52,249 nt of DNA from positions 1 to 52,249 of the forward strand of contig DASVXH010000044.1 in NCBI GenBank assembly GCA_036392795.1, in the 5' to 3' direction. The notes below the pieces were generated by a model. That model had not been told where the DNA came from. It worked only from the letters and a program-made list of their open reading frames with translations, and made no database searches. Shown piece after piece: positions 18,505 to 25,388 of the stretch. This stretch comes from JARIHD01 sp036392795. Its GTDB lineage: Bacteria > Patescibacteriota > Saccharimonadia > Saccharimonadales > UBA4665. Position 1 is the stretch's first letter. The number at the start of each line of letters is the position of its first letter. Both the position numbers and the translations under genes were made by a program.

Positions 18505-18846
18505 CTACTTTCCGAAGGCGCTTGTTGCTAAGTCGGTTACGATGTTGCTGATTACGAAGGCGGCGATAACAATAGCTAGGCCGATTGCCGACCAAATAAG
18601 CGTGTGCTTCGCCTTGTCCAGCTTTTCAGGATTGCCGCTGCTGGTGATGTAGCCGAAACCACCTACTACAAAAAAGGCCGTGGCGATAAGCCCGGCGAAG
18701 CCAGCTCCAACTTTGATGATATTTCGGATAAAGTCCTGGGTTTTGGTAATGTCGCCGTCGGCGGCAAAGACAGGGGCAACCAGTATAAGCGGAGCACCTA
18801 ACGCGACGATTAGTGCTACCATTTTCAGAGTTTTGTATTTCTGCAC
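18505..18846 (-). CDS. T4SS pilin (VirB2/TrbC-like)
   Basis: A protein of 113 aa with an N-terminal signal-like helix ending in VFAADGDI and two membrane helices separated by a short basic loop (GYITSSGNPEKLDKAKH), the layout of CPR T4SS pilins and VirB2. The start is GTG 18846 with GGAGGG 7 nt upstream. It is the first gene of the secretion operon running left to 11176, and the promoter at 18890-18918 lies just before it. The mature pilin would form the extracellular conjugative fibre. Confidence 0.88.
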   Translation of the reverse strand: MQKYKTLKMVALIVALGAPLILVAPVFAADGDITKTQDFIRNIIKVGAGFAGLIATAFFVVGGFGYITSSGNPEKLDKAKHTLIWSAIGLAIVIAAFVISNIVTDLATSAFGK

Positions 18847-18889
18847 GATGTATCCCTCCGTAAGTTATCTGTTGCCCTGATTGCCTATA

Positions 18890-18918
18890 GATATAGCACA
18901 GTATTTGACTACGGTAAA
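18890..18918 (-). promoter_or_regulatory. Promoter of the T4SS operon
   Basis: On the minus strand TTTACC (18913-18918), a 17-nt spacer and TATATC (18890-18895) precede the pilin GTG by about 45 nt. The divergent gene at 18968 has its own -10 box TATAAT at 18955-18960, so the two operons are controlled from one 120-bp region. Confidence 0.55.
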
Positions 18919-18967
18919 TATTTATGTTTTAGCATAAGCTCTATCAGATAATGGTATAATCGGGGTC

Positions 18968-19405
18968 ATGGACAAAAAAACGGACGAAAAGGCCACCGCG
19001 CGCAAGCCAAATAAAAAGCTAGTAATACTTGGTGTCGTGATCGTGGCTATTGTGTTGCTCGTGCTTCTTATTACCCAGCTTGCGGCTCCTAAACGCTCCG
19101 TTACCGCGTACTGCCAGACCTACAAAGAAGAAAAAGCGCGCATAGCGAAGTTGCCCGGTAATTCCTGGCCGTCCGGCGTATTTAATGACGCTGTGGGCGA
19201 CGCCGGAGAGTTCGCGACCGCGTTCAGCAAACTTGAGAACGTGGCACCAGAGGAAATTCGCGGTGATGTCGCCACATTAAAATCCGTTTACCAAAAGATA
19301 GATAATGACCCTTCACAGGCGATTGGCGCGAGCCTCAGCGGTTCATCGGCAGATACCAGCCTGAAGAACTGGACGAACAGCAACTGCGGTTCCAATGGGC
19401 GGTAA
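18968..19405 (+). CDS. Single-pass membrane protein, cargo of the element
   Basis: A protein of 145 aa. A Lys-rich cytosolic start is followed by one strong membrane helix (LVILGVVIVAIVLLVLLITQL, about residues 19-39) and an outward-facing helical domain of about 100 residues with two Cys (CQTYKEE and SNCGSNG) that could form a disulfide. It is not a recognised family. TATAAT 7 nt before the ATG suggests a leaderless start. Its TAA overlaps the ATG of the next gene (TAATG), so the two products are translationally coupled and may act together. Being divergent from the T4SS operon, it could be an entry-exclusion or surface protein (inference). Confidence 0.65.
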   Translation: MDKKTDEKATARKPNKKLVILGVVIVAIVLLVLLITQLAAPKRSVTAYCQTYKEEKARIAKLPGNSWPSGVFNDAVGDAGEFATAFSKLENVAPEEIRGDVATLKSVYQKIDNDPSQAIGASLSGSSADTSLKNWTNSNCGSNGR

Positions 19406-20622
19406 TGTTAATATCGCTTACGCAAACGTCCACGCTTCCGTCGGTGAATATCTTTGCGATAAATCGGACGCAAGGATTTACGCATTTTGATAGACGGGAG
19501 CTAAAAGCTTATTGGCTCAAAGGACTGTCACATCGTGTTCTTTTAAGCCCTAATTATTACGCCTCACCCAACGCGTTACTCACGCGACCGGCTCTTTATA
19601 TTAAGTCGGCACTTCCGCTCGGCGCTATGGGGTATATAGACAGCTTCCCGCCGCCCGCCGCCGGTTTAAGTGGCGAAGATTATTACAGGACAGTAGCCTT
19701 TACTGACGATCTTGAGTGGGAGATGGATTCATATTTATTTGCCCTTGCGAGACATATAAACGATAAGGAGAATTGGCACACTTATCTACCAAGATATGTA
19801 GTCAATCAGGCAAACGATATTCCATATCACGGCGAAACCTTATTTGACGATTGCCGCGTAATGGCCACACCCCACGCGGCCGCCATCATTCAGGCGCTTC
19901 ATGGACAATATGTCGCCGGGCTCGAAACGCAGCTACGGCAGCTCAACCCGTCACATATTGATATTACAAATAACGCCCAGACTACTTTATCCGAAGAAAT
20001 ATGCACCCACGCGGCACTCGTTGATGAAACACACAATATCTTTATCCCAGCCCTCGCCAGCGATAATCCACAACTCATAGATAGCAGCACCCTAGTAAAT
20101 GGCGTGGAGGTGGTTGAGTGTCCACGCCTATACCACCCTATTTTGGTTTCGTTTTATTTGGCAGGGCTAAGATCGCATGGATTGAATACCGCTGGCACTC
20201 GCCTAGCGGAGTTTAAGAATTACTACAATGTACTTGAGTATTACATGGCCTCCGATGGATTAGCCGAACTACAAAGGGTCATAGAAAAGAAGGTTGGCAA
20301 GGGTAACTTAGGAAAGATGATTAAACGCATACGGCAAAGCTTTAATCCTCAAACTTACGTTGCCATGCCCACACTGAAAGATGAAGATTTCTTTGGCACC
20401 ACCCTCCCTAAGCTTGTACCTTCCAGAAGATCTTTTAGCGCTGATGTCGCGCACCGAATATATACGAAAAGAAACGCCGTCATGCACTCTAAGAAGATTA
20501 GGAATGGTAGCCCGTCAATTTCCATCAATCCCTCACGCAAAGAGGCGGTGCTTGAATTTGAAGTGGTGCTGCTTCGGGCGATGGCTGAACACATCATTGC
20601 CAAGGCAAAGAATAACGACTGA
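19405..20622 (+). CDS. Large soluble protein with HEPN-like R-x4-H motif
   Basis: A protein of 405 aa. The N-terminal two thirds are not recognised. The C-terminal part is helical: FKNYYNVLEYYM, then RIYTKRNAVMHSKK with R356-H361 in R-x4-H spacing, as in ApeA-type HEPN domains, where a YNVLEYY-like helix and RNxxxH occur together. ApeA is an anti-phage protein; the resemblance here is by motif only. It is translated from a start overlapping the stop of the membrane protein upstream, so the pair may be one functional unit. It ends 9 nt from the convergent restriction enzyme gene. Confidence 0.65.
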   Translation: MLISLTQTSTLPSVNIFAINRTQGFTHFDRRELKAYWLKGLSHRVLLSPNYYASPNALLTRPALYIKSALPLGAMGYIDSFPPPAAGLSGEDYYRTVAFTDDLEWEMDSYLFALARHINDKENWHTYLPRYVVNQANDIPYHGETLFDDCRVMATPHAAAIIQALHGQYVAGLETQLRQLNPSHIDITNNAQTTLSEEICTHAALVDETHNIFIPALASDNPQLIDSSTLVNGVEVVECPRLYHPILVSFYLAGLRSHGLNTAGTRLAEFKNYYNVLEYYMASDGLAELQRVIEKKVGKGNLGKMIKRIRQSFNPQTYVAMPTLKDEDFFGTTLPKLVPSRRSFSADVAHRIYTKRNAVMHSKKIRNGSPSISINPSRKEAVLEFEVVLLRAMAEHIIAKAKNND

Positions 20623-20630
20623 TATTTCGG

Positions 20631-21251
20631 CTAAGCTTCGATATTAGCGTCTAGGTTCATATTCTTGGCGTCGGCAAGGTTGGCGAGTATTTGCTCTTGC
20701 ACGAGAGCCGCCGGCTGGCATTTTTCAGCCCAGGGCCGGCCAGGGTGGACAGTATCCCATAAAGAACGCTTTTGGTTATAGCGGCCAGCGCCGGGGTCGT
20801 GATTGCCAAAGCCGGTAATCAGAACATTCCAAACTGGCTTGTAGTTCGCGATAAGCAACGATTCACTCAACGGAATCCAAATATCATCAACGACAAGGTG
20901 CCTAAAGTAGAAGTCCTTGCTGTCTAAGTTGTTCGCGAGCCGCACCGATTCCAGGTGCTCCTTGAGGCGATTAAACAAAACAAAGCCAGGTGCCGCGTCC
21001 AAACCAATGCCGCCGGTACGCGCGCCAGCCGGGATAGCCTTCCCTACATATATAGGTTTGTCGAATACGCCATTTTCAAGATCATTCTTAAATGGCGCGT
21101 ATGCCTCAAAATCGCCAGCATAGTAGATAACATATACGCCCGCGCCTTCAAATGAAGTCAAAGCCTCTAAAGGGCTAACCGGCACGGCCAAAAGCTCCCG
21201 CACCACACTTTCAGCAAGGTTACGTTTTTCTAGTGGATTGTAGGATTTCAT
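20631..21251 (-). CDS. Eco29kI-like GIY-YIG restriction endonuclease
   Basis: A protein of 206 aa. It has GVYVIYYAG (38-46) and YVGKA (68-72) of the GIY-YIG fold, with H99, E130 and N142 as further likely catalytic residues (LFNRLKEHL, SESLLIANYKPVWN). The block GFGNHDPGAGRYNQ, then WDTVHPGRPWA, is the Eco29kI family signature. Eco29kI cleaves CCGCGG; the same target here is inferred and is supported by the apparent lack of that sequence in the element. The gene overlaps the methylase by 4 nt, so the methylase is translated first, which helps avoid self-cleavage on entry. Confidence 0.88.
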   Translation of the reverse strand: MKSYNPLEKRNLAESVVRELLAVPVSPLEALTSFEGAGVYVIYYAGDFEAYAPFKNDLENGVFDKPIYVGKAIPAGARTGGIGLDAAPGFVLFNRLKEHLESVRLANNLDSKDFYFRHLVVDDIWIPLSESLLIANYKPVWNVLITGFGNHDPGAGRYNQKRSLWDTVHPGRPWAEKCQPAALVQEQILANLADAKNMNLDANIEA

Positions 21252-22447
21252 TCTACTGACTTTAACAGATCATCAACGCTTTTAGTAATGGCAAGCCCTA
21301 ATTTGACAGGCACGGCGTTACCCAGTTGGCGCATACTCTCCGACCAGGCGACAGGAAAAACGTAATTATCAGGGAAGTTTTGAATACGCGAGGCTTCGCG
21401 AACAGTGAAGTAACGAACGGTGCCGTCGGCGCGCAAAAGCATGTTTTCTCCACCCGGCACACCATGAGCGCCCGCCTTAATTGTCTTGGAAGGTTCATCA
21501 ATATGACTGCCCGTGTGACCTGGATATATGCGTGCGCCCGGCCTCAAGACATGGTTTTTAATGGTGGGGTGTTCTTTTAGGGTCGGTTCAGGTAGATCAT
21601 TTATGGCGTCGCGCACCGTCTGCCACGGTTTTTTGGATAAGTCTACGGTTCGCTTTAGCTTCTCAATAACAGTCTCCGTCGGCCTTTCGCCTCGCTCCGA
21701 AACGGGTATCTCGTGACGATCCCAATAGTCACCAGTAACCCATTTGTCATAAAGCAATCTTTCGGCTGAGTGTGTTGGCTCTGGAAAAGTCCACTCAAGC
21801 CCTAAGTCTTCACGGAAGCCAACAAACACCACGCGTTCGCGCTTTTGTGGCACACCATAATCGGCGGCGTTTAATAGTCGCACGACAACCCTATACTCTA
21901 ACGGTTCGCCGGAAGTATGCGCTTTTTCAAGTCGCGCTAAATGCTCCTGCCATTCCTCGTCTGGTAGCGGGGCGATAGAAGGATATGTTAGTTGCAGTTG
22001 TATATAGCTAAAGTAAGAGGCGAATGTTTGACGAGTAAGCCCCTTCACATTCTCAAATATGAAAGCCCTCGGACGTAACTCGCGAACCGCCCTAACCGCT
22101 TCGGGGAACATGTCGCGGTGATCGTCGTAAGCCTTGCCCTTGCCGCCTAAAGAGAACGGTTGGCAAGGTGGGCCGCCACTAAGCAGATCAATTCCACTCT
22201 TAAACTTGGAATAATCAATATTTCTTACGTCGTCCTCAACAACTGGCCATTCGGAAACTAATGGCGTGCCTAGCTGCTGATTCACCCGCAAAGTCTCGCA
22301 TGAAGGGTGATCCCACTCCACGAAAGATACAGTCTTAAAACCTAATGAAGAAATGCCAAGCGCCAAACCGCCCGCGCCACCAAAAAGTTCAATAGACCTT
22401 TTGGTCTTTTTATCGTCCTTTACCCTCGAAGTTGTACCACTACTCAT
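21248..22447 (-). CDS. DNA (cytosine-5) methyltransferase
   Basis: A protein of 399 aa. Motif I is IELFGGAGGLALG (19-31), motif IV is GGPPCQPFS with catalytic Cys95, motif VI is ENVKG (near 132), QKRERVVFVGFR is motif VIII, and the end VREASRIQNFPDNYVF / QLGNAVPVKLG gives motifs IX and X: a complete m5C methylase. It is the partner of the Eco29kI-like nuclease and presumably modifies CCGCGG. TAGAAT ends 7 nt before the ATG, implying a leaderless start. A perfect palindrome (22468-22482) lies between it and the divergent vsr gene and may allow self-regulation. Confidence 0.93.
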   Translation of the reverse strand: MSSGTTSRVKDDKKTKRSIELFGGAGGLALGISSLGFKTVSFVEWDHPSCETLRVNQQLGTPLVSEWPVVEDDVRNIDYSKFKSGIDLLSGGPPCQPFSLGGKGKAYDDHRDMFPEAVRAVRELRPRAFIFENVKGLTRQTFASYFSYIQLQLTYPSIAPLPDEEWQEHLARLEKAHTSGEPLEYRVVVRLLNAADYGVPQKRERVVFVGFREDLGLEWTFPEPTHSAERLLYDKWVTGDYWDRHEIPVSERGERPTETVIEKLKRTVDLSKKPWQTVRDAINDLPEPTLKEHPTIKNHVLRPGARIYPGHTGSHIDEPSKTIKAGAHGVPGGENMLLRADGTVRYFTVREASRIQNFPDNYVFPVAWSESMRQLGNAVPVKLGLAITKSVDDLLKSVE

Positions 22448-22467
22448 TACGCTTATTCTATCTCGAA

Positions 22468-22482
22468 ACCGCCTTTGGCGGT
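22468..22482. promoter_or_regulatory. Palindrome between methylase and vsr promoters
   Basis: ACCGCCTTTGGCGGT: perfect 6-bp arms around TTT, centred between the divergent starts at 22447 and 22516. It may be an operator for the methylase or a controller protein; no controller gene is present in the set. Its CCGCC/GGCGG arms resemble half of the presumed CCGCGG target. Confidence 0.4.
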
Positions 22483-22515
22483 AGTTCGGAATACTCCTAT
22501 CTTATAATTATTTGT

Positions 22516-22992
22516 ATGGCTCGCGTTAGGAAAACAAGAAATTTGCTAGGCCGTCACCTCAAAACGGAATCCAAGCCCGACACAATGACGCCTGAAGTTC
22601 GCTCAAGTTTGATGTCGAAGGTGAAGGGTTCGGACACTAAGTTAGAAACAAAGTTTATTGAGTGCCTAGAAGTTGCCGGTATTGAAGGCTACGATCTGCA
22701 AGCGCGTGACTTGATGGGTCGGCCCGATGTGGTTTTTCGCGCGCAGAAAATTTGTGTCTTCGTGGATAGTAATTTTTGGCATGGCTGGCAATTCCCGCGA
22801 TGGAAACACAAGCTAAGAAGCGAGTTTTGGATTACTAAGATCACAAAGAATCGTGAACGAGATTTGAAGGTTACACGCCAATTAAGAAAGGAGGGCTGGA
22901 AAGTTATTCGTATCTGGGAACACCAACTTACGAACTCACCAGAAAAGGCCGTGTCGCGCGTACAGACCGCCCTTCTTGAGCGCGCTAACTAG
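22516..22992 (+). CDS. vsr: Very short patch repair endonuclease
   Basis: A protein of 158 aa. It contains MTPEVRSSLMSKVKGSDTKLE (Vsr start), GRPDVVFRAQKICVFVDSNFWHGW with the catalytic Asp (about 71) and the FWHGW block, and KVIRIWEHQL near the end. It nicks next to T in T:G mismatches created by deamination of m5C, protecting sites methylated by the neighbouring C5 methylase. TATAAT (22503-22508) ends 7 nt before the ATG at 22516; a longer frame from 22432 crosses this promoter and is rejected. It is divergent from the methylase. Confidence 0.93.
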   Translation: MARVRKTRNLLGRHLKTESKPDTMTPEVRSSLMSKVKGSDTKLETKFIECLEVAGIEGYDLQARDLMGRPDVVFRAQKICVFVDSNFWHGWQFPRWKHKLRSEFWITKITKNRERDLKVTRQLRKEGWKVIRIWEHQLTNSPEKAVSRVQTALLERAN

Positions 22993-23004
22993 TGTCGTAG
23001 ATCA

Positions 23005-23436
23005 TCATATTAAGTGGTGGCTCCTGAAACTAAAGTGCCTGGAAGCCGCGACAATATAATGGTCACGCAAAGGTATGCCAAGTATTATTCCGGCGGCTAC
23101 CAGTTGCTGTGTCAGCTCAATATCTTTTTTGCTAGGCGTGGCGTCGCCGGAAGGGTGATTATGGGCAATAATTACACTCGCCGCTCTATCCGCGAGCGGT
23201 GCCGCAAAGATTTCTCTTGGGTGCGCCAACGCTGAATCTTGTGTGCCGATAGTAACGACACGACGAGCGATAAGTCTTTGCCCACTATCTATTGAGAGGC
23301 ACACCAAAAACTCCTGCCTCTTGTCGCGAAAATGGTCGAGACAGGCCAATATATTTTTACTCGTGCGTAACGACTGCCCGGATTCATTATGAATAGGGCT
23401 TTGGCAAACTGGGCAAGTCGCGGTGTTACTGTTCAT
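23005..23436 (-). CDS. RadC-like JAB/MPN protein with N-terminal zinc motif
   Basis: A protein of 143 aa. The JAB/MPN metalloprotein core is complete: Glu at about 42 (RQEFLVC), HNHPSGDATPSKKD (H92, H94, D105). Instead of the helix-hairpin-helix of chromosomal RadC, it carries a short N-terminal zinc-knuckle-like segment, CPVC at 8-11 and CLDH at 32-35. Such short RadC-like proteins are frequent on mobile elements; their role is unsettled. The start overlaps the end of the 147-aa gene by 11 nt, so the two are co-expressed. Confidence 0.85.
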   Translation of the reverse strand: MNSNTATCPVCQSPIHNESGQSLRTSKNILACLDHFRDKRQEFLVCLSIDSGQRLIARRVVTIGTQDSALAHPREIFAAPLADRAASVIIAHNHPSGDATPSKKDIELTQQLVAAGIILGIPLRDHYIVAASRHFSFRSHHLI

Positions 23437-23869
23437 ATACGACGACTAACCCGCGCGGAGGCATCCAACTAGCCAGCATGTACTGCTCGTGCTTCTCCAC
23501 GCCACACGTTATATATAAGGTGCGACAAACGGGAGCCGCTTGTATGAATTGCTCAACAGTAGCAAAACAAATATCAGCTTGTGGGTCATAAATAGGTGGT
23601 GTCGCCGTAAAGGTTACATGCTGTAGGCGCTCCAATTCTTCGCCAATCTCAAGTTTGCGCGGATTGAGCGTGCTTGACCGTTCGCGCGCGGCTTGCCGGA
23701 TAATTTTCATCCATTGTTTCTTCACCGCGCTCATTAAGGCCACAGGTTTGTCGGTGACAATCGCGATTTTGCCAGTACGATAATGTGCTTGTATATGGTG
23801 GGCTAGGTCTTTTGAGAGAGGCTTTGAGGCTTCTAACTTCCTACTTTCAGTGACCAGTCCTATCATCAT
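23426..23869 (-). CDS. Hypothetical protein, partner of the RadC-like gene
   Basis: A protein of 147 aa, unrecognised. It is mixed alpha/beta in appearance: a GKIAIVTDKPVALMSAVKKQWMKIIRQAARERSST segment with a basic helix, then YDPQADICFATVEQF and TLYITCGVEKHEQYMLASWMPPRGLVVVYE strands. It has no signal or membrane segment and contains four Cys. It is the first gene of a two-gene unit with the RadC-like protein and is divergent from the XRE genes, with the operator cluster between. ATGs at residues 1 and 2 are equivalent. Confidence 0.6.
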   Translation of the reverse strand: MMIGLVTESRKLEASKPLSKDLAHHIQAHYRTGKIAIVTDKPVALMSAVKKQWMKIIRQAARERSSTLNPRKLEIGEELERLQHVTFTATPPIYDPQADICFATVEQFIQAAPVCRTLYITCGVEKHEQYMLASWMPPRGLVVVYEQ

Positions 23870-23902
23870 CGCTCCTTATGCAACTCGTACTACTAGTAAG
23901 GA

Positions 23903-23922
23903 TTTATCTATATATAGATAGT
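23903..23922. promoter_or_regulatory. Operator related to the integrase operators
   Basis: TTTATCTATATATAGATAGT keeps the full right arm AGATAGT, five of seven bases of the left arm and the 6-nt AT-rich spacer of the 7204-7245 sites. It lies between the 147-aa gene and the XRE genes, so one repressor probably acts at both ends of the element. Confidence 0.6.
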
Positions 23923-23935
23923 ACATTGTTTGGCC

Positions 23936-23974
23936 AAGTCGTACTAGTAGTCACTGTTACTATTAGTACGACTT
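23936..23974. promoter_or_regulatory. Second palindromic operator before the XRE genes
   Basis: AAGTCGTACTA (23936-23946) and TAGTACGACTT (23964-23974) are perfect 11-bp arms, extended inward by GTAGT/ACTAT with one mismatch. Another half site, CTCGTACTACTAGTA, lies at 23884-23898. The right arm reaches the -10-like TACTCT (23978-23983) of the first XRE gene, so binding here would repress it. The motif is unlike the AGATAGT type and suggests a second DNA-binding specificity. Confidence 0.6.
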
Positions 23975-23991
23975 TTCTACTCTAATAGGTA

Positions 23992-24225
23992 ATGAGCAAG
24001 CCAAATCAGAACGACAAAAGTTTAGCCGCCTTCGGTGAAAAGGTGGCTAATTTAAGACTCAAGCGCGGACTTACCCAAGATCAATTAGCGGAAAAGACAG
24101 GTCTTTCAGTGGATACTATTGGCGCTATCGAGCAAGGTCGCCGCTGGGCGCGCCTGACGACACTACATAAACTCGCGAAAGGTTTAGGCGTTACAACCGA
24201 CGAGCTGTTCAAAGGCTTGAAGTAA
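23992..24225 (+). CDS. XRE-family regulator 1
   Basis: A protein of 77 aa consisting of a Cro/CI-type helix-turn-helix: VANLRLKRGLTQDQLAEKTGLSVDTIGAIEQGRRWARLTTLHKLAKGLGVTTDELF. Such short proteins bind palindromes as dimers. It is probably a repressor of the element's regulatory region; it lies directly downstream of two palindromic operator types and could bind either. The start has TACTCT 8 nt upstream and no ribosome-binding site. Confidence 0.88.
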   Translation: MSKPNQNDKSLAAFGEKVANLRLKRGLTQDQLAEKTGLSVDTIGAIEQGRRWARLTTLHKLAKGLGVTTDELFKGLK

Positions 24226-24248
24226 CCTCTGATATAATCCCAAAGAAA

Positions 24249-24464
24249 ATGAGCGCTACAACACTACGAAAAATTGGCGAAAAACTGAAAAAGGCCAGGC
24301 TCGAAAAGGGCATGACCCAAGCGGAAGTCGCTAAGAAGGCTGGCATTGGTACAAATCGCTATGCCGTTGTTGAACGTGGCGAAGCCGAGAATATAACTAT
24401 CAACAAGTTAGAGAAGATCGTAAAGGCGCTCGGCATTAAAGGCTCGGATATTCTTCCGTTCTAG
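24249..24464 (+). CDS. XRE-family regulator 2
   Basis: A protein of 71 aa, again only a helix-turn-helix: KLKKARLEKGMTQAEVAKKAGIGTNRYAVVERGEAENITINKLEKIVKALGI. It follows regulator 1 by 23 nt, with a TATAAT (24233-24238) in between that may be a private promoter. Two different small XRE proteins beside two different palindrome families suggest a Cro/CI-like pair controlling integration and transfer genes (inference). Its end overlaps the convergent 67-aa gene by 4 nt. Confidence 0.85.
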   Translation: MSATTLRKIGEKLKKARLEKGMTQAEVAKKAGIGTNRYAVVERGEAENITINKLEKIVKALGIKGSDILPF

Positions 24465-24664
24465 CCTTTGGCTTTCTTTTCTTTCAATTCTTTATAGACT
24501 TGTTCCAACAATGCCGGATTTTCGTGCGCGAGCAAATGAACGCGCGCGTGCAATTCCTCCAAAAAGGCAATCGCCATTTCTGGGGTGGCGTTTTCCGGGT
24601 CAATGGTCTTTAGATAGCTAATTGTGCTATCTATATCTTTTTCGTTAAGCTCGTATCCGCTCAT
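24461..24664 (-). CDS. Small acidic hypothetical protein
   Basis: A protein of 67 aa, unrecognised: acidic helices (MSGYELNEKDIDSTISYLKT, then PEMAIAFLEELHARVHLLAHENPALLEQVYKEL) and a basic tail. AGGGAGG lies upstream of the ATG on the minus strand (about 24672-24678). It is the last gene of a three-gene unit with the PLD-like protein (18 nt gap) and the 61-aa gene at the right end of the element. Confidence 0.6.
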   Translation of the reverse strand: MSGYELNEKDIDSTISYLKTIDPENATPEMAIAFLEELHARVHLLAHENPALLEQVYKELKEKKAKG

Positions 24665-24682
24665 AATTTCCTCCCTAGTTTA

Positions 24683-25165
24683 TCACCCTAAAAACTTGCC
24701 TAATTTCGTGAAGCCAATCATTTGTGCGGCCATCACTTCCGAATCAATGCGTCGCATAATTTCGCAACTATCATTATGAGAGAGGATATTAAGGCTACCT
24801 TCCCAAAGTGTTTTGCGGTCTATTATTGCTATTTTGCGGTGATGGCCGCCCATATAGATAACTTGCACGCCTATATCTAGTAGATCATCTACCGCCTTTT
24901 GCGCTTGCATATCAAACGGGGCGTCGTGCGCGGCCGGGTCGCGCGTGATTACGGTAATACTAACCCCTCGACTTCTCATTTTGCCAAAAATGGGAAGTAA
25001 ACTAGCAACTCTGTTGCTAGTTATAAACGGGCTTTCAATTACGGCTTCGGTATAGCAACGGTGCAGATCATTCAAAAAGGCCCGGTAGAATGTTGTTTCA
25101 TCGAACAGCCGAGAGCCTAAAAGGTCTGGCGTGTGAGAGGCGCGCTTAAAGCGGTCGAACATCAC
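24683..25165 (-). CDS. Phospholipase D-like (HKD) nuclease-type protein
   Basis: A protein of 160 aa with a single HKD motif: H109-x-K111-x4-D116 in HHRKIAIIDRKTLWEGSLNILSHND. An upstream half typical of PLD-like DNA-processing proteins is also present: VIESPFITSNRVASLLPIF and RGVSITVITRDP. One-motif PLD proteins dimerise to form the active site; relatives include the nuclease Nuc and helicase-associated PLD domains. It could act in DNA processing during transfer or in defence. It overlaps the 61-aa gene upstream by 20 nt. Confidence 0.8.
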   Translation of the reverse strand: MMFDRFKRASHTPDLLGSRLFDETTFYRAFLNDLHRCYTEAVIESPFITSNRVASLLPIFGKMRSRGVSITVITRDPAAHDAPFDMQAQKAVDDLLDIGVQVIYMGGHHRKIAIIDRKTLWEGSLNILSHNDSCEIMRRIDSEVMAAQMIGFTKLGKFLG

Positions 25166-25331
25166 GCACCTCCTCCGGCAATACTTCTATGTATATGACG
25201 TTGCCGTTTTCGTGGCTAAAGCCAAGCTCCACCAATTTCTCATACATTTGGAGTAAACTAGGCTCAATGGTGTTCCAAAATTGGGCTACGTGGCCAGCCA
25301 TGAGATTATTTAACTCAAGAAAGATGTCCAA
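25146..25331 (-). CDS. Small protein at the right end of the element
   Basis: A protein of 61 aa from TTG 25331, or 51 aa from the in-frame ATG at 25301. It is unrecognised and helical: LMAGHVAQFWNTIEPSLLQMYEKLVELGF. The same gene occurs in decayed form at 32409-32520, including 19 identical bases, so it is a conserved right-end gene of this element family. It overlaps the PLD-like gene by 20 nt and is probably the first gene of that unit. The true start is uncertain because a hairpin covers 25320-25345. Confidence 0.5.
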   Translation of the reverse strand: MDIFLELNNLMAGHVAQFWNTIEPSLLQMYEKLVELGFSHENGNVIYIEVLPEEVRDVRPL

Positions 25332-25350
25332 GTTTGGGCATCTTTTTGTT
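25320..25350 (+). terminator. Hairpin with T tract near the right end of the element
   Basis: AAAGATGTCC (25320-25329) pairs with GGGCATCTTT (25336-25345) with one G-T wobble, then TTGTTT: an intrinsic terminator on the plus strand, 40 nt before the attachment repeat. It would insulate the genes beyond the element. A hairpin with T run but different sequence stands at the matching place in the decayed copy (32530-32553). Confidence 0.55.
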
Positions 25351-25388
25351 TGGCAAAAAACATTTACACCTTAGGAAAGTTTGATCAA

